A stretch of 55,408 nt of DNA from Dyella choica (GCF_003977665.1 NZ_RYYV01000003.1:345885-401292), one strand, 5' to 3'. Counted from the first letter of the stretch, positions 25,846 through 34,818 are shown. Notes: generated from the sequence alone by a model not told the origin. Program-made: numbers and translations.

Positions 25846-28560
25846 TCACAAGCCGGCGGACTTCCCTGGCCGGGTTTTCGTTTCCCTTTGCAGCGTGCTG
25901 CTGGAGACCGGGATCGAAATACGGCATGTCACACCGTCGGGTCCGAATGAATAAGAAGTCTTGGCGTTGAATTGATAGGGCAGGGCCTGTTCGATCAGTT
26001 CGCGGCCCTGGCCTTTGCGGCGCGGGGCGGCACTTCCCGTCGGCATGGTCACGCCGGTTTCCCGCCAGTCGATGTGCAGCCACGGCCGGTCGTTCGAACC
26101 GATGGGCTCAAGCAGCCAGGTGACGGCGAGGCGCCCCTGCGGTTGACTGAGCGCGCCATACTTCACTGCGTTGGTCGCCAGTTCGTGCAGCACCATCGCA
26201 AGCGTCTGCACGGTGGAAGAGCGCAGGCGCACGCCCCGCGGGCCGTTGAGCGTAACCCGCCCGGGGCTGCCTTCCATCGCCTCCATTTCGTTGCGGATCA
26301 GGTCGTCAAAGGTCACGCGATCCATATCGTTGACCCGCGAGAGCAGGCCCTGTACGCGCGAAAGCGCCTCCAGCCGGTCGCCGAAGCGCGCATGGAAGTC
26401 TTGCAGATCGGCGCTGGCGTACGCAGTCTTCTCGGCCATCGAGCGAACCACGCCCATGATGTTGCGGGTGCGGTGCTGAAGTTCGGCAATCAACACCTTC
26501 TGGCGCTCTTCCCATTCGCGCCGTTCGGTCGTGTCGACATTGGCGCCTATCATCCGCACTGGCCGTCCCGCATCGTCGTAGAAGAAGCGGCCACGGCCGA
26601 GCAGCCAATGGACCGATCCGTCCGGATGGACGACACGGAATTCCTGGATATATTCCTCGTGCGTCTCCATGGCGCGTAGAACTGCCGTCTCGGCAGCACT
26701 GCGGTCGGCCGGATGAATGCGCGCTGCCCAAGCCTCATAGCTGGGACTGACCTCGCCCACGGCATAGCCTTCCATGCGGAAATGCTCGTCCGACCAATAA
26801 ACCTCGCCGGTGGTGACTTTCCAATCCCACAAACCGAGCCGGCCCACTTCCGCGGCGCTGCGTAGTCGCTCTTCGCTGTTGCGCAATGTCGCCTGTTCCC
26901 GTGTTCGCTCAATGACGCGGGCGATCTCGTGCGCGACAAGATCCGTCTGCCGCTGTTCCGACTCACTGAAGCAGCGCGGCGCCCGGAAATGCGTGGACAG
27001 CATGCCCAGCGGTTCCCCCGAGGCCGACAGCAGCGGCGTGGATTGTAAGGCGCGGTAGCCGGCCGCACGCGCCACCTCCCGGTTGGGTGCGCAGTCGGGG
27101 TCGGTTTCGATGTCGGTGACGATTTTCCGTCTGCGTCCGGCCAAGGCCAGGCCGCAGGCCGAAGGTTCGCTTGCGTCGACTTGTGCGAAGTAATCGAGGA
27201 ATGCCGGTTCAAAACCGCTCTGGACAGCAATGCGCAGAGTATTGGTCTCGGCGTCGTAGAGCTGCACATTGCCGAAATCGGCACGGTGCAGTGTCATCGT
27301 CATATCCAGCGCCGCTTTCAGCACTTGGGTGACGTTGGAAGATCCCGATGCGATCGTGCTCAGTTCGTGCAGGGCCTGCATGGCGGCCAGTTCGTCCGAA
27401 AGCGCTGCCTCCGCATGGGTCCGCTCCAGCGTCAGCCAGATGCGCTCGGTGACCTCCTTCACCAGTGTCACTTCGCCTGGGGACCAGTCACGTGCTTGCT
27501 GGTGATGTACGCCAAGCAAGGCGAGCAGCCGGCCATCCTTGATCAGTGGAACCTTTATCAAGGCGGCGATATTGAGCGCGTCGTATGCCTGCATCTCTTG
27601 CTGCGTAAGATCGGTGCTGGCTTTGATGTCTGGGATGACCAGCGTGCCGCCTGCATGCAGTACATCGCAAAAGACATGCCCGAAATCCTCCAGCCGGTAG
27701 CGTCCGATGATCGAGCCTGCCCGGTCGCTCCCATATTCCGTGCCGACCACGGCCATGCCTGCCTGGTCGATCTCTGCGTAGAACACGCGGTCCACCCCAA
27801 GAAACATACCCAGCTGTCGTGCCGCTGCGGTCTGGATCCGTGGCACTTCCGACAAGGGGCGCAGTGCATCGGAGAGCCTGAGCAGGAACGCTTGCCTTTG
27901 CTCGCTTCGAACACGCTCCTCATTCTCTCTATGGCGGGAGATGATGATCGCCGCGGCCTGGGTGATGGCCGAAGCCAACTCATAATCACGCGCCAGGGGT
28001 TGGTGCGGCTCTCTGAAATAAAAGGCAAAGGAGCCGACCAGCCGGCCGGCGGAGGTCTCCACCGGAAATGACCAGCAGCCTCGATAATCGTATTCATGGG
28101 CCAGCCATAACCAAGGTTGCCACCGAATATCCTCAAGCACATCCGGCGTGATCACCGGCTTGCCGGTGGCGACCGCAAATCCGCACGCGACCGATTCCGG
28201 CGAAATCTTGAAACCGTCGACGGCCACTGCGTAAGACTGCGGCATGCCCACTACATGACAGAGCGTGTCGCCCTTTTCGTTGGCAATGTAGAAGGCACAT
28301 CGAGGACTGTCATCGGCCAGGCGAGCTGCTGCGCTGGCCAGAATGCCCAGCGAAGTTTCCAGCCGCGCACCATTCATCTCCGCCTGGAAGGCTTCTTTTT
28401 GCGCAACCAGGCAAACCTCCTTCACGTGCAAATTTTCTTCGCTCGCATGCAGAACGGCCTTTGCTTGATCGAGATCCTCCAGCGCCTTGCGCAGCTGTTC
28501 ATAAGAGGATGTTTCTACGCTATCGCTGTTGCCACCGAAAATGGTTTCGCTAGGAATCAT
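25846..28560 (-). CDS. GAF/PAS HWE-family sensor histidine kinase
   Basis: A 904-residue soluble kinase taken from MIPSETIF, where AAAGGTG lies about 8 bp upstream; an ATG two codons earlier is equally possible, and the open frame to 28728 looks non-coding. Order: short coiled coil, three GAF-like domains (about 60-225, 230-395, 410-570), a PAS/PAC domain (about 585-700; GLWDWKVTTGEVYWSDE and the HWE-linked end), then the HWE kinase core. The H-box is ELQHRTRNIMGVVRSM, the N-box LHELATNAVKYGALS. The final G-box region (GQGRELIEQALPYQF) is the HWE type. HWE kinases often serve light or general-stress responses. No bilin-binding Cys context was recognised and no regulator is adjacent. Confidence 0.87.
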   Translation of the reverse strand: MIPSETIFGGNSDSVETSSYEQLRKALEDLDQAKAVLHASEENLHVKEVCLVAQKEAFQAEMNGARLETSLGILASAAARLADDSPRCAFYIANEKGDTLCHVVGMPQSYAVAVDGFKISPESVACGFAVATGKPVITPDVLEDIRWQPWLWLAHEYDYRGCWSFPVETSAGRLVGSFAFYFREPHQPLARDYELASAITQAAAIIISRHRENEERVRSEQRQAFLLRLSDALRPLSEVPRIQTAAARQLGMFLGVDRVFYAEIDQAGMAVVGTEYGSDRAGSIIGRYRLEDFGHVFCDVLHAGGTLVIPDIKASTDLTQQEMQAYDALNIAALIKVPLIKDGRLLALLGVHHQQARDWSPGEVTLVKEVTERIWLTLERTHAEAALSDELAAMQALHELSTIASGSSNVTQVLKAALDMTMTLHRADFGNVQLYDAETNTLRIAVQSGFEPAFLDYFAQVDASEPSACGLALAGRRRKIVTDIETDPDCAPNREVARAAGYRALQSTPLLSASGEPLGMLSTHFRAPRCFSESEQRQTDLVAHEIARVIERTREQATLRNSEERLRSAAEVGRLGLWDWKVTTGEVYWSDEHFRMEGYAVGEVSPSYEAWAARIHPADRSAAETAVLRAMETHEEYIQEFRVVHPDGSVHWLLGRGRFFYDDAGRPVRMIGANVDTTERREWEERQKVLIAELQHRTRNIMGVVRSMAEKTAYASADLQDFHARFGDRLEALSRVQGLLSRVNDMDRVTFDDLIRNEMEAMEGSPGRVTLNGPRGVRLRSSTVQTLAMVLHELATNAVKYGALSQPQGRLAVTWLLEPIGSNDRPWLHIDWRETGVTMPTGSAAPRRKGQGRELIEQALPYQFNAKTSYSFGPDGVTCRISIPVSSSTLQRETKTRPGKSAGL

Positions 28561-28766
28561 GGACATCACCTTTCGGCAGCTTGCCGGCTGTAGGCCGGGA
28601 TGCATCGACAGCGCTCCAATTTTCGTGCTTGTGGCGTAAACGCAAGGTCTAATGCCAGGCCAATGTTTGTCGTGCGCCTCGATCGCTTTTTTGATGAAGC
28701 ATCCGGTCTCCAGCCCCCTGCGTTTCAAAGCATCGAATTCAACGATGGCCCATTCAGCGTGACCGC

Positions 28767-28795
28767 TTGCAGGCGTGGACGGTCGAAGCTATAGT
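28767..28795 (+). promoter_or_regulatory. Promoter giving a probable leaderless ArsR transcript
   Basis: TTGCAG (28767-28772) and TATAGT (28790-28795) are separated by 17 bp, a near-ideal housekeeping promoter. The -10 box ends 7 bp before the ATG at 28803, so transcription should start at about the start codon. There is no Shine-Dalgarno sequence. Confidence 0.65.
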
Positions 28796-28802
28796 TATCC
28801 AT

Positions 28803-29147
28803 ATGGCTAACAATGCAATGGCGTTGGACTCGATCTTCCACGCGCTTGCCGACCCAACGCGCAGGGCCGTCATTCAACGGCTTGGCAGAGGGCCTGCAAC
28901 GGTGGGTGAGCTGGCAGAGCCTTTCGATATGGCGCTGCCGTCCTTCATGAAACACGTGGGGATACTGGAAAGGACCGGGCTGATCCGTTCCAGGAAGAGT
29001 GGCCGTATCCGGACGTGCACGCTCGAACAAAAGAACCTGGCGGCCGCCGAGCGCTGGTTTGCGGACCAGCGCGCGACGTGGGCAAGCAGGTACCAGAATC
29101 TTGATGGCCTCTTGGAAAAACTGACTGGAGAAGACCGTGGCAGCTGA
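28803..29147 (+). CDS. ArsR-family transcriptional regulator
   Basis: A 114-residue winged-helix protein. It starts MALDSIFHALADPTRRAVIQRL (the usual ArsR opening), with the recognition region ATVGELAEPFDMALPSFMKHVGILERTGLI and wing RKSGRIRTCTLE. There is no metal-binding Cys pair (CxC), so it belongs with the SRPBCC-linked, non-metal ArsR group. Its stop overlaps the next gene's GTG start by 11 bp, so the two are co-translated. It likely represses this small operon. Confidence 0.88.
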   Translation: MANNAMALDSIFHALADPTRRAVIQRLGRGPATVGELAEPFDMALPSFMKHVGILERTGLIRSRKSGRIRTCTLEQKNLAAAERWFADQRATWASRYQNLDGLLEKLTGEDRGS

Positions 29148-29655
29148 ACTTCAATTCGAATTCGACGTCGACAAAGAAAAGAACAGCATCATCGTTAAAA
29201 GGGAGTTTGCGGCAGGCCGTCGACTCGTGTGGGATTGCCATACGAAGCGTGAATTGCTCGATCAGTGGTTTGCGCCCAAGCCGCTTACCACCAGAACTAA
29301 GCACATGGAGTTCAAGCAAGGAGGCTATTGGCACTACGCCATGATCACGCCCGATGGGCAAGCTTTCTGGAATCGCCTAGACTATCAGGCGATCAACCCG
29401 ATCGACGGCTACGCTGCCCTGGACGGTTTTTGCGATGAAACCGGAACTGTGAACCCCGATATGCCAAGATCGCGTTGGGACGTCTCTTTCACCGATGCGA
29501 AAGAGCGGACCCTGGTGACGACGGTAGTGCTGTACAACTCGGCGGATGATGTGCAGAAGGCCATCGACATGGGCTTGAAGGACGGCATGGCCTCCACGCT
29601 CGAACGACTTGATGAGCTGTTGGATGCCATCGGCGCAACGGCAGAGCAGGTCTAA
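29137..29655 (+). CDS. SRPBCC (AHSA1/START-like) domain protein
   Basis: A 172-residue protein read from GTG at 29137, with GGAG 6 bp upstream. The AHSA1 pattern is clear: IIVKREFAAGRRLVWDCHTKREL then LDQWFAPKPL, GGYWHYAMITPDGQ, FWNRLDYQAINP, and a C-terminal long helix (GLKDGMASTLERLDELL). It has a hydrophobic ligand-binding helix-grip fold; ligand unknown. It overlaps the ArsR gene, a pairing seen widely for this family. Cytosolic. Confidence 0.88.
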   Translation: MAAELQFEFDVDKEKNSIIVKREFAAGRRLVWDCHTKRELLDQWFAPKPLTTRTKHMEFKQGGYWHYAMITPDGQAFWNRLDYQAINPIDGYAALDGFCDETGTVNPDMPRSRWDVSFTDAKERTLVTTVVLYNSADDVQKAIDMGLKDGMASTLERLDELLDAIGATAEQV

Positions 29656-29675
29656 AGCGTAGCTGGGATGGTGAT

Positions 29676-29749
29676 CGTAGGCTGGGTTGCAAAACCCAGC
29701 ATCGCCATGCACGCACCTGCGCGATGCTGGGATTGTCATCCCAGCCTAC
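29676..29749. repeat. Long palindromic intergenic repeat, copy R2
   Basis: CGTAGGCTGGGTTGCAAAACCCAGC on the left pairs with GCTGGGATTGTCATCCCAGCCTAC on the right. The left inner hairpin (CTGGGTT/AACCCAG) has compensating changes relative to other copies (CTGGGAT/ATCCCAG), supporting selection for the hairpin. Confidence 0.85.
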
Positions 29750-29764
29750 CGAAGGCCGCATTCT

Positions 29765-30451
29765 TCAATGCGGTGCTCGAGGGGTGGGCGTGGCTCCTTC
29801 CGTCGCGACCTGGTCATGCGCATTGGCAGGACTTGGGGATGCGGCGGTCTGGAGGCCGTGGCCAGGCCCGGCGGGAGGACTCCCGGAAGGCTTTTTCGAT
29901 GGCTTATCAAGCAGGGCGATGACCTTGTCCACTTCGTCCAGCTTGACGCTCAACCTAAGAATAAGAATCAACCACGCCACGGCGGTCAGCAGTGCCGTAC
30001 ACGCCAAGGCTGAAGCAATGTCTTTCGGCGACGATGCCAAACCAGCAAGCTGGAAACGGTCGGCGGGAAGCACTTCGCCAAGCAGGCCTGCCACGAGCGA
30101 AACTATGCTGAAGTACACGGCGGCAAGCGTCGACTGAACATCCTGACGTCGAAAGACGGCTTGCTTCTTCAGGAACGAGACCACGTCCTGCACCGGCTGC
30201 TTTGCCTTCAACAACCGTTCCGTCGCCAAGGAAAAATTGTCCATGATCGACTGGGCGATTTGCACGGCCACCAAGGAAAGGGCTACCAGAGTTCCTGCGA
30301 CAGGGACGGCCACCGACAGTAACTCCTTGCTGTCCAGCGTGAAGAATCCCCAGGGCGAGCGTATGGCCAGGCCCAGCGTCGCCACTGCGATCGCAACATT
30401 GGACAGGAAGAACGTGGCTTCCCCGGTTTCTTTCAGAAACAGTCTCTTCAT
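29765..30451 (-). CDS. Hypothetical four-span membrane protein
   Basis: A 228-residue inner-membrane protein of no recognised family. Predicted spans lie near 12-33 (TFFLSNVAIAVATLGLAI), 44-66 (LLSVAVPVAGTLVALSLVAVQ), 110-128 (STLAAVYFSIVSLVAGLLG) and 146-167 (SALACTALLTAVAWLILIL). A basic loop lies in the middle and a Pro/Ser/Gly-rich soluble tail from about 185. It begins 9 bp after the stop of the upstream unknown gene; the two form an operon. Confidence 0.65.
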   Translation of the reverse strand: MKRLFLKETGEATFFLSNVAIAVATLGLAIRSPWGFFTLDSKELLSVAVPVAGTLVALSLVAVQIAQSIMDNFSLATERLLKAKQPVQDVVSFLKKQAVFRRQDVQSTLAAVYFSIVSLVAGLLGEVLPADRFQLAGLASSPKDIASALACTALLTAVAWLILILRLSVKLDEVDKVIALLDKPSKKPSGSPPAGPGHGLQTAASPSPANAHDQVATEGATPTPRAPH

Positions 30452-30460
30452 GACCCGACG

Positions 30461-30943
30461 TCAGCAACCATCAAGACAGCGCAAAAAGGCTTCCCTATCC
30501 TCCGGATGACGATCGCGGCAGTAGGACAGGCATCCCATGGACGTGGCGGCAACCGGTTGGTATTTCTTGAAGATGTTGTTCAGATGCCTGGCGCTGTCGG
30601 TGATCATGCCAAGGGGCGTGGACACGACTTGGCCCGCGAAAGTCCCGAAACCCGATAGGTCTACCCATTCAGGGCGGTTGACCAAGGCATTGACGACGAG
30701 TGAAAGATCCTGATCCGCTTTTCCCCTGATCAGCGGTGGTTGAATGAGTTGTGCGAATCCGGCGGCGGTCACGGCGAGTTCCCACATGCCTTGATCCTTG
30801 GCTGCCAACGCCAACGGCCATATTTGGGAATTGAAATGTCCCGGCCCGCTGGGCTTGGGCCACAGCCGTTCGTTCCATTCGAACCAGTCCTCCGCCAAGG
30901 CACGGTACTGATCGAGGTCTAAGGGCGGATGCTTCTCGGACAT
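30461..30943 (-). CDS. Hypothetical soluble protein
   Basis: A 160-residue protein, unrecognised. ATG at 30943 (MSEKHPPLDLD) is chosen because AGGAAG lies about 8 bp upstream. Trp-rich helical N-terminus (YRALAEDWFEWNERLWPKP); four cysteines, three of them near the C-terminus (MGCLSYCRDRHPEDR...RCLDGC). No signal peptide. It is followed closely by the four-span membrane protein, so a joint role is likely. Confidence 0.6.
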   Translation of the reverse strand: MSEKHPPLDLDQYRALAEDWFEWNERLWPKPSGPGHFNSQIWPLALAAKDQGMWELAVTAAGFAQLIQPPLIRGKADQDLSLVVNALVNRPEWVDLSGFGTFAGQVVSTPLGMITDSARHLNNIFKKYQPVAATSMGCLSYCRDRHPEDREAFLRCLDGC

Positions 30944-31233
30944 GGCGGAATCTTCCTGTATGTCAGCGATGCTGGGTGGATGGATCCGCGATGAACCTTG
31001 GGAACCTGTCGCCAAACGGCATGGAGCGCTTTTCTCTCAAGCCCAACCCGCTCATGCTGTGTACCGGCCAGATAGGCGAGCGGCCACGCATTCAGGCATA
31101 CAAGGCCCGCGAACTGTGGTTCCGAAAACGTGAAGGCAGTGTCAAACCCGGCTGCGTGAGGCAGCCGATGACTGGTAGCGACGGCGGGTCCATGGAAGCG
31201 GCTGGGCTATTGAGACGACCCAGCCGTTTTGGA

Positions 31234-32034
31234 TTACTGCGTGGCACCGATGCTCTCTTTGAGGTGGCTGAAAAGAGCCTCGGGCATCTGGCGCACTACC
31301 TCTCGGGGAGGTTCATCACTGCGCAGATCGACGTACAAATCAATAGCTGCCAACAATGCAGCGCGTGCTGACACTGCGTCGTGCGTTGCCACCGTGCGAG
31401 CCAGCTGTGCACTCGCACGGACGTCCATCGATTCCATGCGCCGCACACCGCGCTGTGGACGACCGGCTCGCCGGTGCAGCATCGGTCCAAGGACTTGTTC
31501 GCGAAAGAAGCCAAGGATCCCGATGGTCTCAAACAACTCGCCACGCGCGAGCTTGGTTGCACCGTAGTGAAGCCAGATCCAGGCCCGCTGCTCAAACCAC
31601 TCCGGTGTGAGGTTTGGCCAGGCGATGGTGGCGGCATCAAGCAGTGCCTCGGTGTGCTCGAGATTGCGTGCAAATAGCACCGCAGGCCGTTCGACCAGCC
31701 GGCCAAGACCTGCAGACGTCACGAACTTCAGGTCGACGTGTATCAGGGAGGGCCCATACAGGCAGATCAACAACCTTGGTTCACCGACGTGTTCCCCGGT
31801 GAATGCCGACAGCAAGTCGCCGATACGATGCGCGAATTCCTGTCGTGAGGCCATGACCTCCGGGTATGAATCGTCTTCGACGACGATGACAAAGTCCAGG
31901 TCGGAGTGCGGATCAAAGCCGCCGTGGATGTACGAGCCGCCCGCCAACAGGGCATTGAGTCGCGTGTCTCGCGCAACCTCTGAGCGGACCCTTTCCAAAA
32001 ACTCGGTATGCAATTGAGGGATCGTGCTGGGCAT
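31234..32034 (-). CDS. MNT-type nucleotidyltransferase domain protein
   Basis: A 266-residue protein with a pol-beta-like nucleotidyltransferase core: GGSYIHGGFDPHSDLDFVIV gives the GS motif (33-34) and the metal-binding Asp pair (D45, D47), with a third acid in HVDLKFV. Start at 32034 is set by GGAG 7 bp upstream and by homologous-looking sequence beginning there. It resembles aminoglycoside- or lincosamide-nucleotidyltransferase-like proteins, but AMPylation or tRNA/toxin-type activity is equally possible. The C-terminal helical half has no recognised feature. No HEPN partner is adjacent. Monocistronic. Confidence 0.75.
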   Translation of the reverse strand: MPSTIPQLHTEFLERVRSEVARDTRLNALLAGGSYIHGGFDPHSDLDFVIVVEDDSYPEVMASRQEFAHRIGDLLSAFTGEHVGEPRLLICLYGPSLIHVDLKFVTSAGLGRLVERPAVLFARNLEHTEALLDAATIAWPNLTPEWFEQRAWIWLHYGATKLARGELFETIGILGFFREQVLGPMLHRRAGRPQRGVRRMESMDVRASAQLARTVATHDAVSARAALLAAIDLYVDLRSDEPPREVVRQMPEALFSHLKESIGATQ

Positions 32035-32643
32035 TTTGGTTTCTCCAAGCCAGCAGTTCAGGTTACAAGGATGGGAAGCAGGCACACAAGTCCCTGTGTC
32101 GATAGGAGCTGATGCCGACATTTTCAGTCCACAATGGTTGGCGAATCGGGAGGATTGCTTGCCCCGGCAACGCCTGACGCGTTGGCTCGGCCTTCGCCGG
32201 AATGACGGCTTGCGCCGAGCAAAATTCACGCAGCGGGCGCAAACGGAGCACAATGACCCAACCCACGGGCGCCTGCATCTTAAGGTGTGAAGGTGCGCGC
32301 CACTCGCCAGCGTAAGGTCGGAAGATTCGCCCGACCCAGTGGCGCGCTCATAGCAGCCGGAGTAACGCCCGGTCGCCCGTGGCTCGGGTGACGAAGTTGT
32401 CACAGATCCTGCCCGGGACGCCTCCACCCGTAGGTTGGCGCAACGGAAGATCGTCTATTCTGGAGCGGCTTGAGTGCGGCACGCAGGAAAGTAATGGCAG
32501 TGTTTGGACTTTATGGAAGCTGCTCCGGCCGGCCTTGGTGAAAGGCCACCCCTATCTATCGAGGATGTCGTGAAAACCTCTTATGAAAGATTCGACTACA
32601 AATAGGTCGTAAAAGGTGGTTTTTTGATTGGGATGATGGATTA
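32035..32643. other. Gene-free interval with a half palindrome
   Basis: About 600 bp with no supportable gene. A half-copy of the GTCATT-type repeat (TTCGCCGGAATGACGG) lies near 32190. The last 70 bp before 32644 are markedly AT-rich compared with the surroundings. Confidence 0.4.
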
Positions 32644-32862
32644 ATGACTAAATATGTTTCAAATATAAATGATGCTCGTCGCAAGAAGCGCGACAAGGCG
32701 GCCCTTACGTCGAAGGAGATCAAGGAGCGGGCCAGGCAGCGTCTGCAAAAATATAGGGGAATTTCAAAGGACGAGCCTGCCAACCTAGCGTCGGGTGACA
32801 TGGATAAGATGCTGTGCGAAGAAGACGGCGATGACGACGACACAGAAAAAGTGATGGGGTGA
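32644..32862 (+). CDS. Small charged hypothetical protein
   Basis: A 72-residue protein, unrecognised. The N-terminal two thirds are strongly basic and helical (ARRKKRDKAALTSKEIKERARQRL), while the end is acidic (EEDGDDDDTEKVMG). The codons of the first 20 residues and the upstream 70 bp are AT-rich, unlike neighbours, hinting at transfer. A weak GGATGG lies just upstream. The bipartite charge suggests nucleic-acid or protein binding; no more can be said. Confidence 0.5.
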   Translation: MTKYVSNINDARRKKRDKAALTSKEIKERARQRLQKYRGISKDEPANLASGDMDKMLCEEDGDDDDTEKVMG

Positions 32863-32902
32863 ATGCCCGCCCTCGGCCTGCAAGGCGGGCGTCACTTGCC
32901 AG

Positions 32903-33550
32903 CTACAGACCGCGCAAAAGGTCCGGAAGCGACGAAAGGTTTTCTATCACGTATCGGGGCGTCGTATGGCGTGCAGCGCTGGACTGTATAAGTGCCCACG
33001 GACCCCGGCGTAAAAATACGGAAATCAAGCCAGCCTGTTGTGCAGGTTCGACATCGTTATCGAGTCTGTCGCCTACGTAGGCAATCTCGGAAGCATCAAG
33101 CCCATGGGTCTCGGCAATGAGACGCTCAAAAAAGCCGATGTCCGGTTTTTCGATGCCCCATGATGCAGAAGAAGCGATGATATCAGCCGGAACACCCAGT
33201 GACCGGAGCGCTTGCTCGGCCTCCATCGGTTGATTGCCCGCTATGCCGACTATCAAGCCGGCTTCGCGCAATAGTCGCAGGCAAGGTACGGCATCTGGAT
33301 AAAGGTCGTGCGCGGTAACCGAATAGATGGTTCCCGCCAGCTCACGCTCGCGGCGCAAAGCGGCAAAATCTACGCCTGGCCGCACAGTCTCGAACACTCG
33401 TTGGTGGTGCTGGCCGTGCGCGATGACAGCTCCGAGAGAGGCATGGAACGAGAACCGGGAAACGCCGAGATGATCGGCCCACTCGTTCCAATCACGACTT
33501 TCATCGACCAAAGTTTCGCCGACGTCGAAAAACACGGCCTTTATTGGCAT
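32903..33550 (-). CDS. HAD-superfamily hydrolase
   Basis: A 215-residue cytosolic protein. Motif I is FFDVGETLVDE with nucleophile Asp9; the +2 residue is Gly rather than Asp, as in several HAD subfamilies. Motif II is in VGIAGNQP (Asn in the Ser/Thr position), motif III Lys is in EKPDIGFFERLI, and motif IV is YVGDRLDNDVEPAQQAG. An alpha-helical cap occupies about 20-90. The ATG at 33550 has no Shine-Dalgarno sequence (C-rich leader). Phosphatase or dehalogenase activity; substrate unknown. Confidence 0.85.
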   Translation of the reverse strand: MPIKAVFFDVGETLVDESRDWNEWADHLGVSRFSFHASLGAVIAHGQHHQRVFETVRPGVDFAALRRERELAGTIYSVTAHDLYPDAVPCLRLLREAGLIVGIAGNQPMEAEQALRSLGVPADIIASSASWGIEKPDIGFFERLIAETHGLDASEIAYVGDRLDNDVEPAQQAGLISVFLRRGPWALIQSSAARHTTPRYVIENLSSLPDLLRGL

Positions 33551-33682
33551 GGGGAAGGGAGGGGGAAATGTCAGGCAATCGATTTTCGGCGATTCGTGCA
33601 ACGTTGTCGAATACCGGCGGGTGGCTGCCTGCCGTCGATCATGGAAGATCTGCGACCACACACACTCTCGATCAACATCAGC

Positions 33683-33754
33683 GCGTAGGCTGGGATGACA
33701 ATCCCAGCTTCCCACATGGCATTTCGATGCTGGGATTGCCATCCCGGCCTACGC
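33683..33754. repeat. Long palindromic intergenic repeat, copy R3
   Basis: GCGTAGGCTGGGATGACAATCCCAGC pairs with GCTGGGATTGCCATCCCGGCCTACGC. Together with copy R4 (34742) it brackets the CPBP protease gene; the two copies are almost identical, including their central spacers (TTCCCACATGGCATTTCGAT versus TTCCCACGTGGGCATTTCGG). Confidence 0.88.
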
Positions 33755-33841
33755 GATCGCCTTGAATCAGCATGAGTATGATTCCCTCCGTCATGACGTC
33801 CGGCACTACTCTCCCTGCATGGCAATGCAGAGTATGCCGGC

Positions 33842-34741
33842 ATGAATCGACTCTCCTCTTCCTTGCGCGCCGGCCTCGGCGTGATCCTTTCGCTGCTGCT
33901 GTATGTCGGGTTGCTGCTGGCTGGTAATTTCGCCATCGGCTGGCTGCTGCGCGTCGCTCACATCAGTACTTACCTGACGCCAGGCCTCAATCGCTCGTGG
34001 TTGCTGCTGGGGGAGGTGAAACTAGTCTGCGCTGTTCTGCTGGCGACCCTTGTTATGCAGCGGATCGAGCGCCGCCCCTTGCGAGCCTATGGTTGGGGTG
34101 GAGTGCGTCCACTACGCACCCTGCTGATGACTTTTGTGGTCGGCGCAGTCTATGTATCCCTGCTAGTCGGTCTGCTGGCTGCTTGCGGACTCGCCCAAGT
34201 CCACGCCATGGCGTGGAGTTGGCCCATGCTGGGATCGGCGTGCATATGGCTGGTCTTTTTTTCCCTGGTCGCCTTCAACGAGGAATCCATCCTGCGAGGC
34301 TATCCGCTGTTTCGCATGTTGCGAACTTGGGGGCCGTTGCCTGCGGTGCTAGTCAGCTCGCTATTGTTCGGGGCTGCCCACTTGGGCAATGCGGGCGAAA
34401 ACCCGCTGGGCATTGCCACGGCGGTCGTGGTGGGTTTGGTGTATGGCTTGGTGATTGTGCGCACCGGCTCCTTGCTTTGGGCCATAGGTTTCCACGCCGG
34501 CTGGGATTGGACTCTGACGTGTTTTTGGGGCGCGGCCGATAGCGGTGTTCCCACCGAGGGATCGGTGATGCAGCTCACTCCCAGCGGGCCGGCATGGCTA
34601 TCGGGTGGTGCTGCGGGACCGGAGGGCAGCCTTCTATGCGTAGTGCTGCTGATCGTGCTGGGCCTGGCGATTGCATGGAGAATGCGCAGGCGTGAAACGC
34701 CCAAGCTGGATGCTTCCTCGATGATTACTGAGTGTGACTGA
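33842..34741 (+). CDS. CPBP-family intramembrane metalloprotease
   Basis: A 299-residue polytopic membrane protein with about eight spans. The CPBP (Abi/CAAX protease) motifs are complete: NEESILRGYPLF (EExxxR), LLFGAAHLGN (FxxxH) and AIGFHAGWDW (HxxxD/N), which form the metal site within the membrane. Family roles include prenyl-protein processing, bacteriocin self-immunity and signalling; none can be chosen here. The gene sits alone between two nearly identical palindromic repeats. Confidence 0.88.
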   Translation: MNRLSSSLRAGLGVILSLLLYVGLLLAGNFAIGWLLRVAHISTYLTPGLNRSWLLLGEVKLVCAVLLATLVMQRIERRPLRAYGWGGVRPLRTLLMTFVVGAVYVSLLVGLLAACGLAQVHAMAWSWPMLGSACIWLVFFSLVAFNEESILRGYPLFRMLRTWGPLPAVLVSSLLFGAAHLGNAGENPLGIATAVVVGLVYGLVIVRTGSLLWAIGFHAGWDWTLTCFWGAADSGVPTEGSVMQLTPSGPAWLSGGAAGPEGSLLCVVLLIVLGLAIAWRMRRRETPKLDASSMITECD

Positions 34742-34818
34742 GCGCGTAGGCTGGGATGACAATCCCAGCTTCCCACGTGGGCATTTCGGTGCTGGGATTG
34801 CCATCCCAGCCTACGCGC
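34742..34818. repeat. Long palindromic intergenic repeat, copy R4
   Basis: GCGCGTAGGCTGGGATGACA... closes with ...TGCCATCCCAGCCTACGCGC. It begins right at the stop codon of the CPBP gene (34739-34741) and is nearly identical to copy R3 on the other side. Confidence 0.88.

Noticed and set aside
27181-28071. 296-codon plus-strand frame opposite the HWE kinase
   Set aside because: Shadow of the kinase gene, whose GAF and PAS domains are unmistakable on the minus strand.
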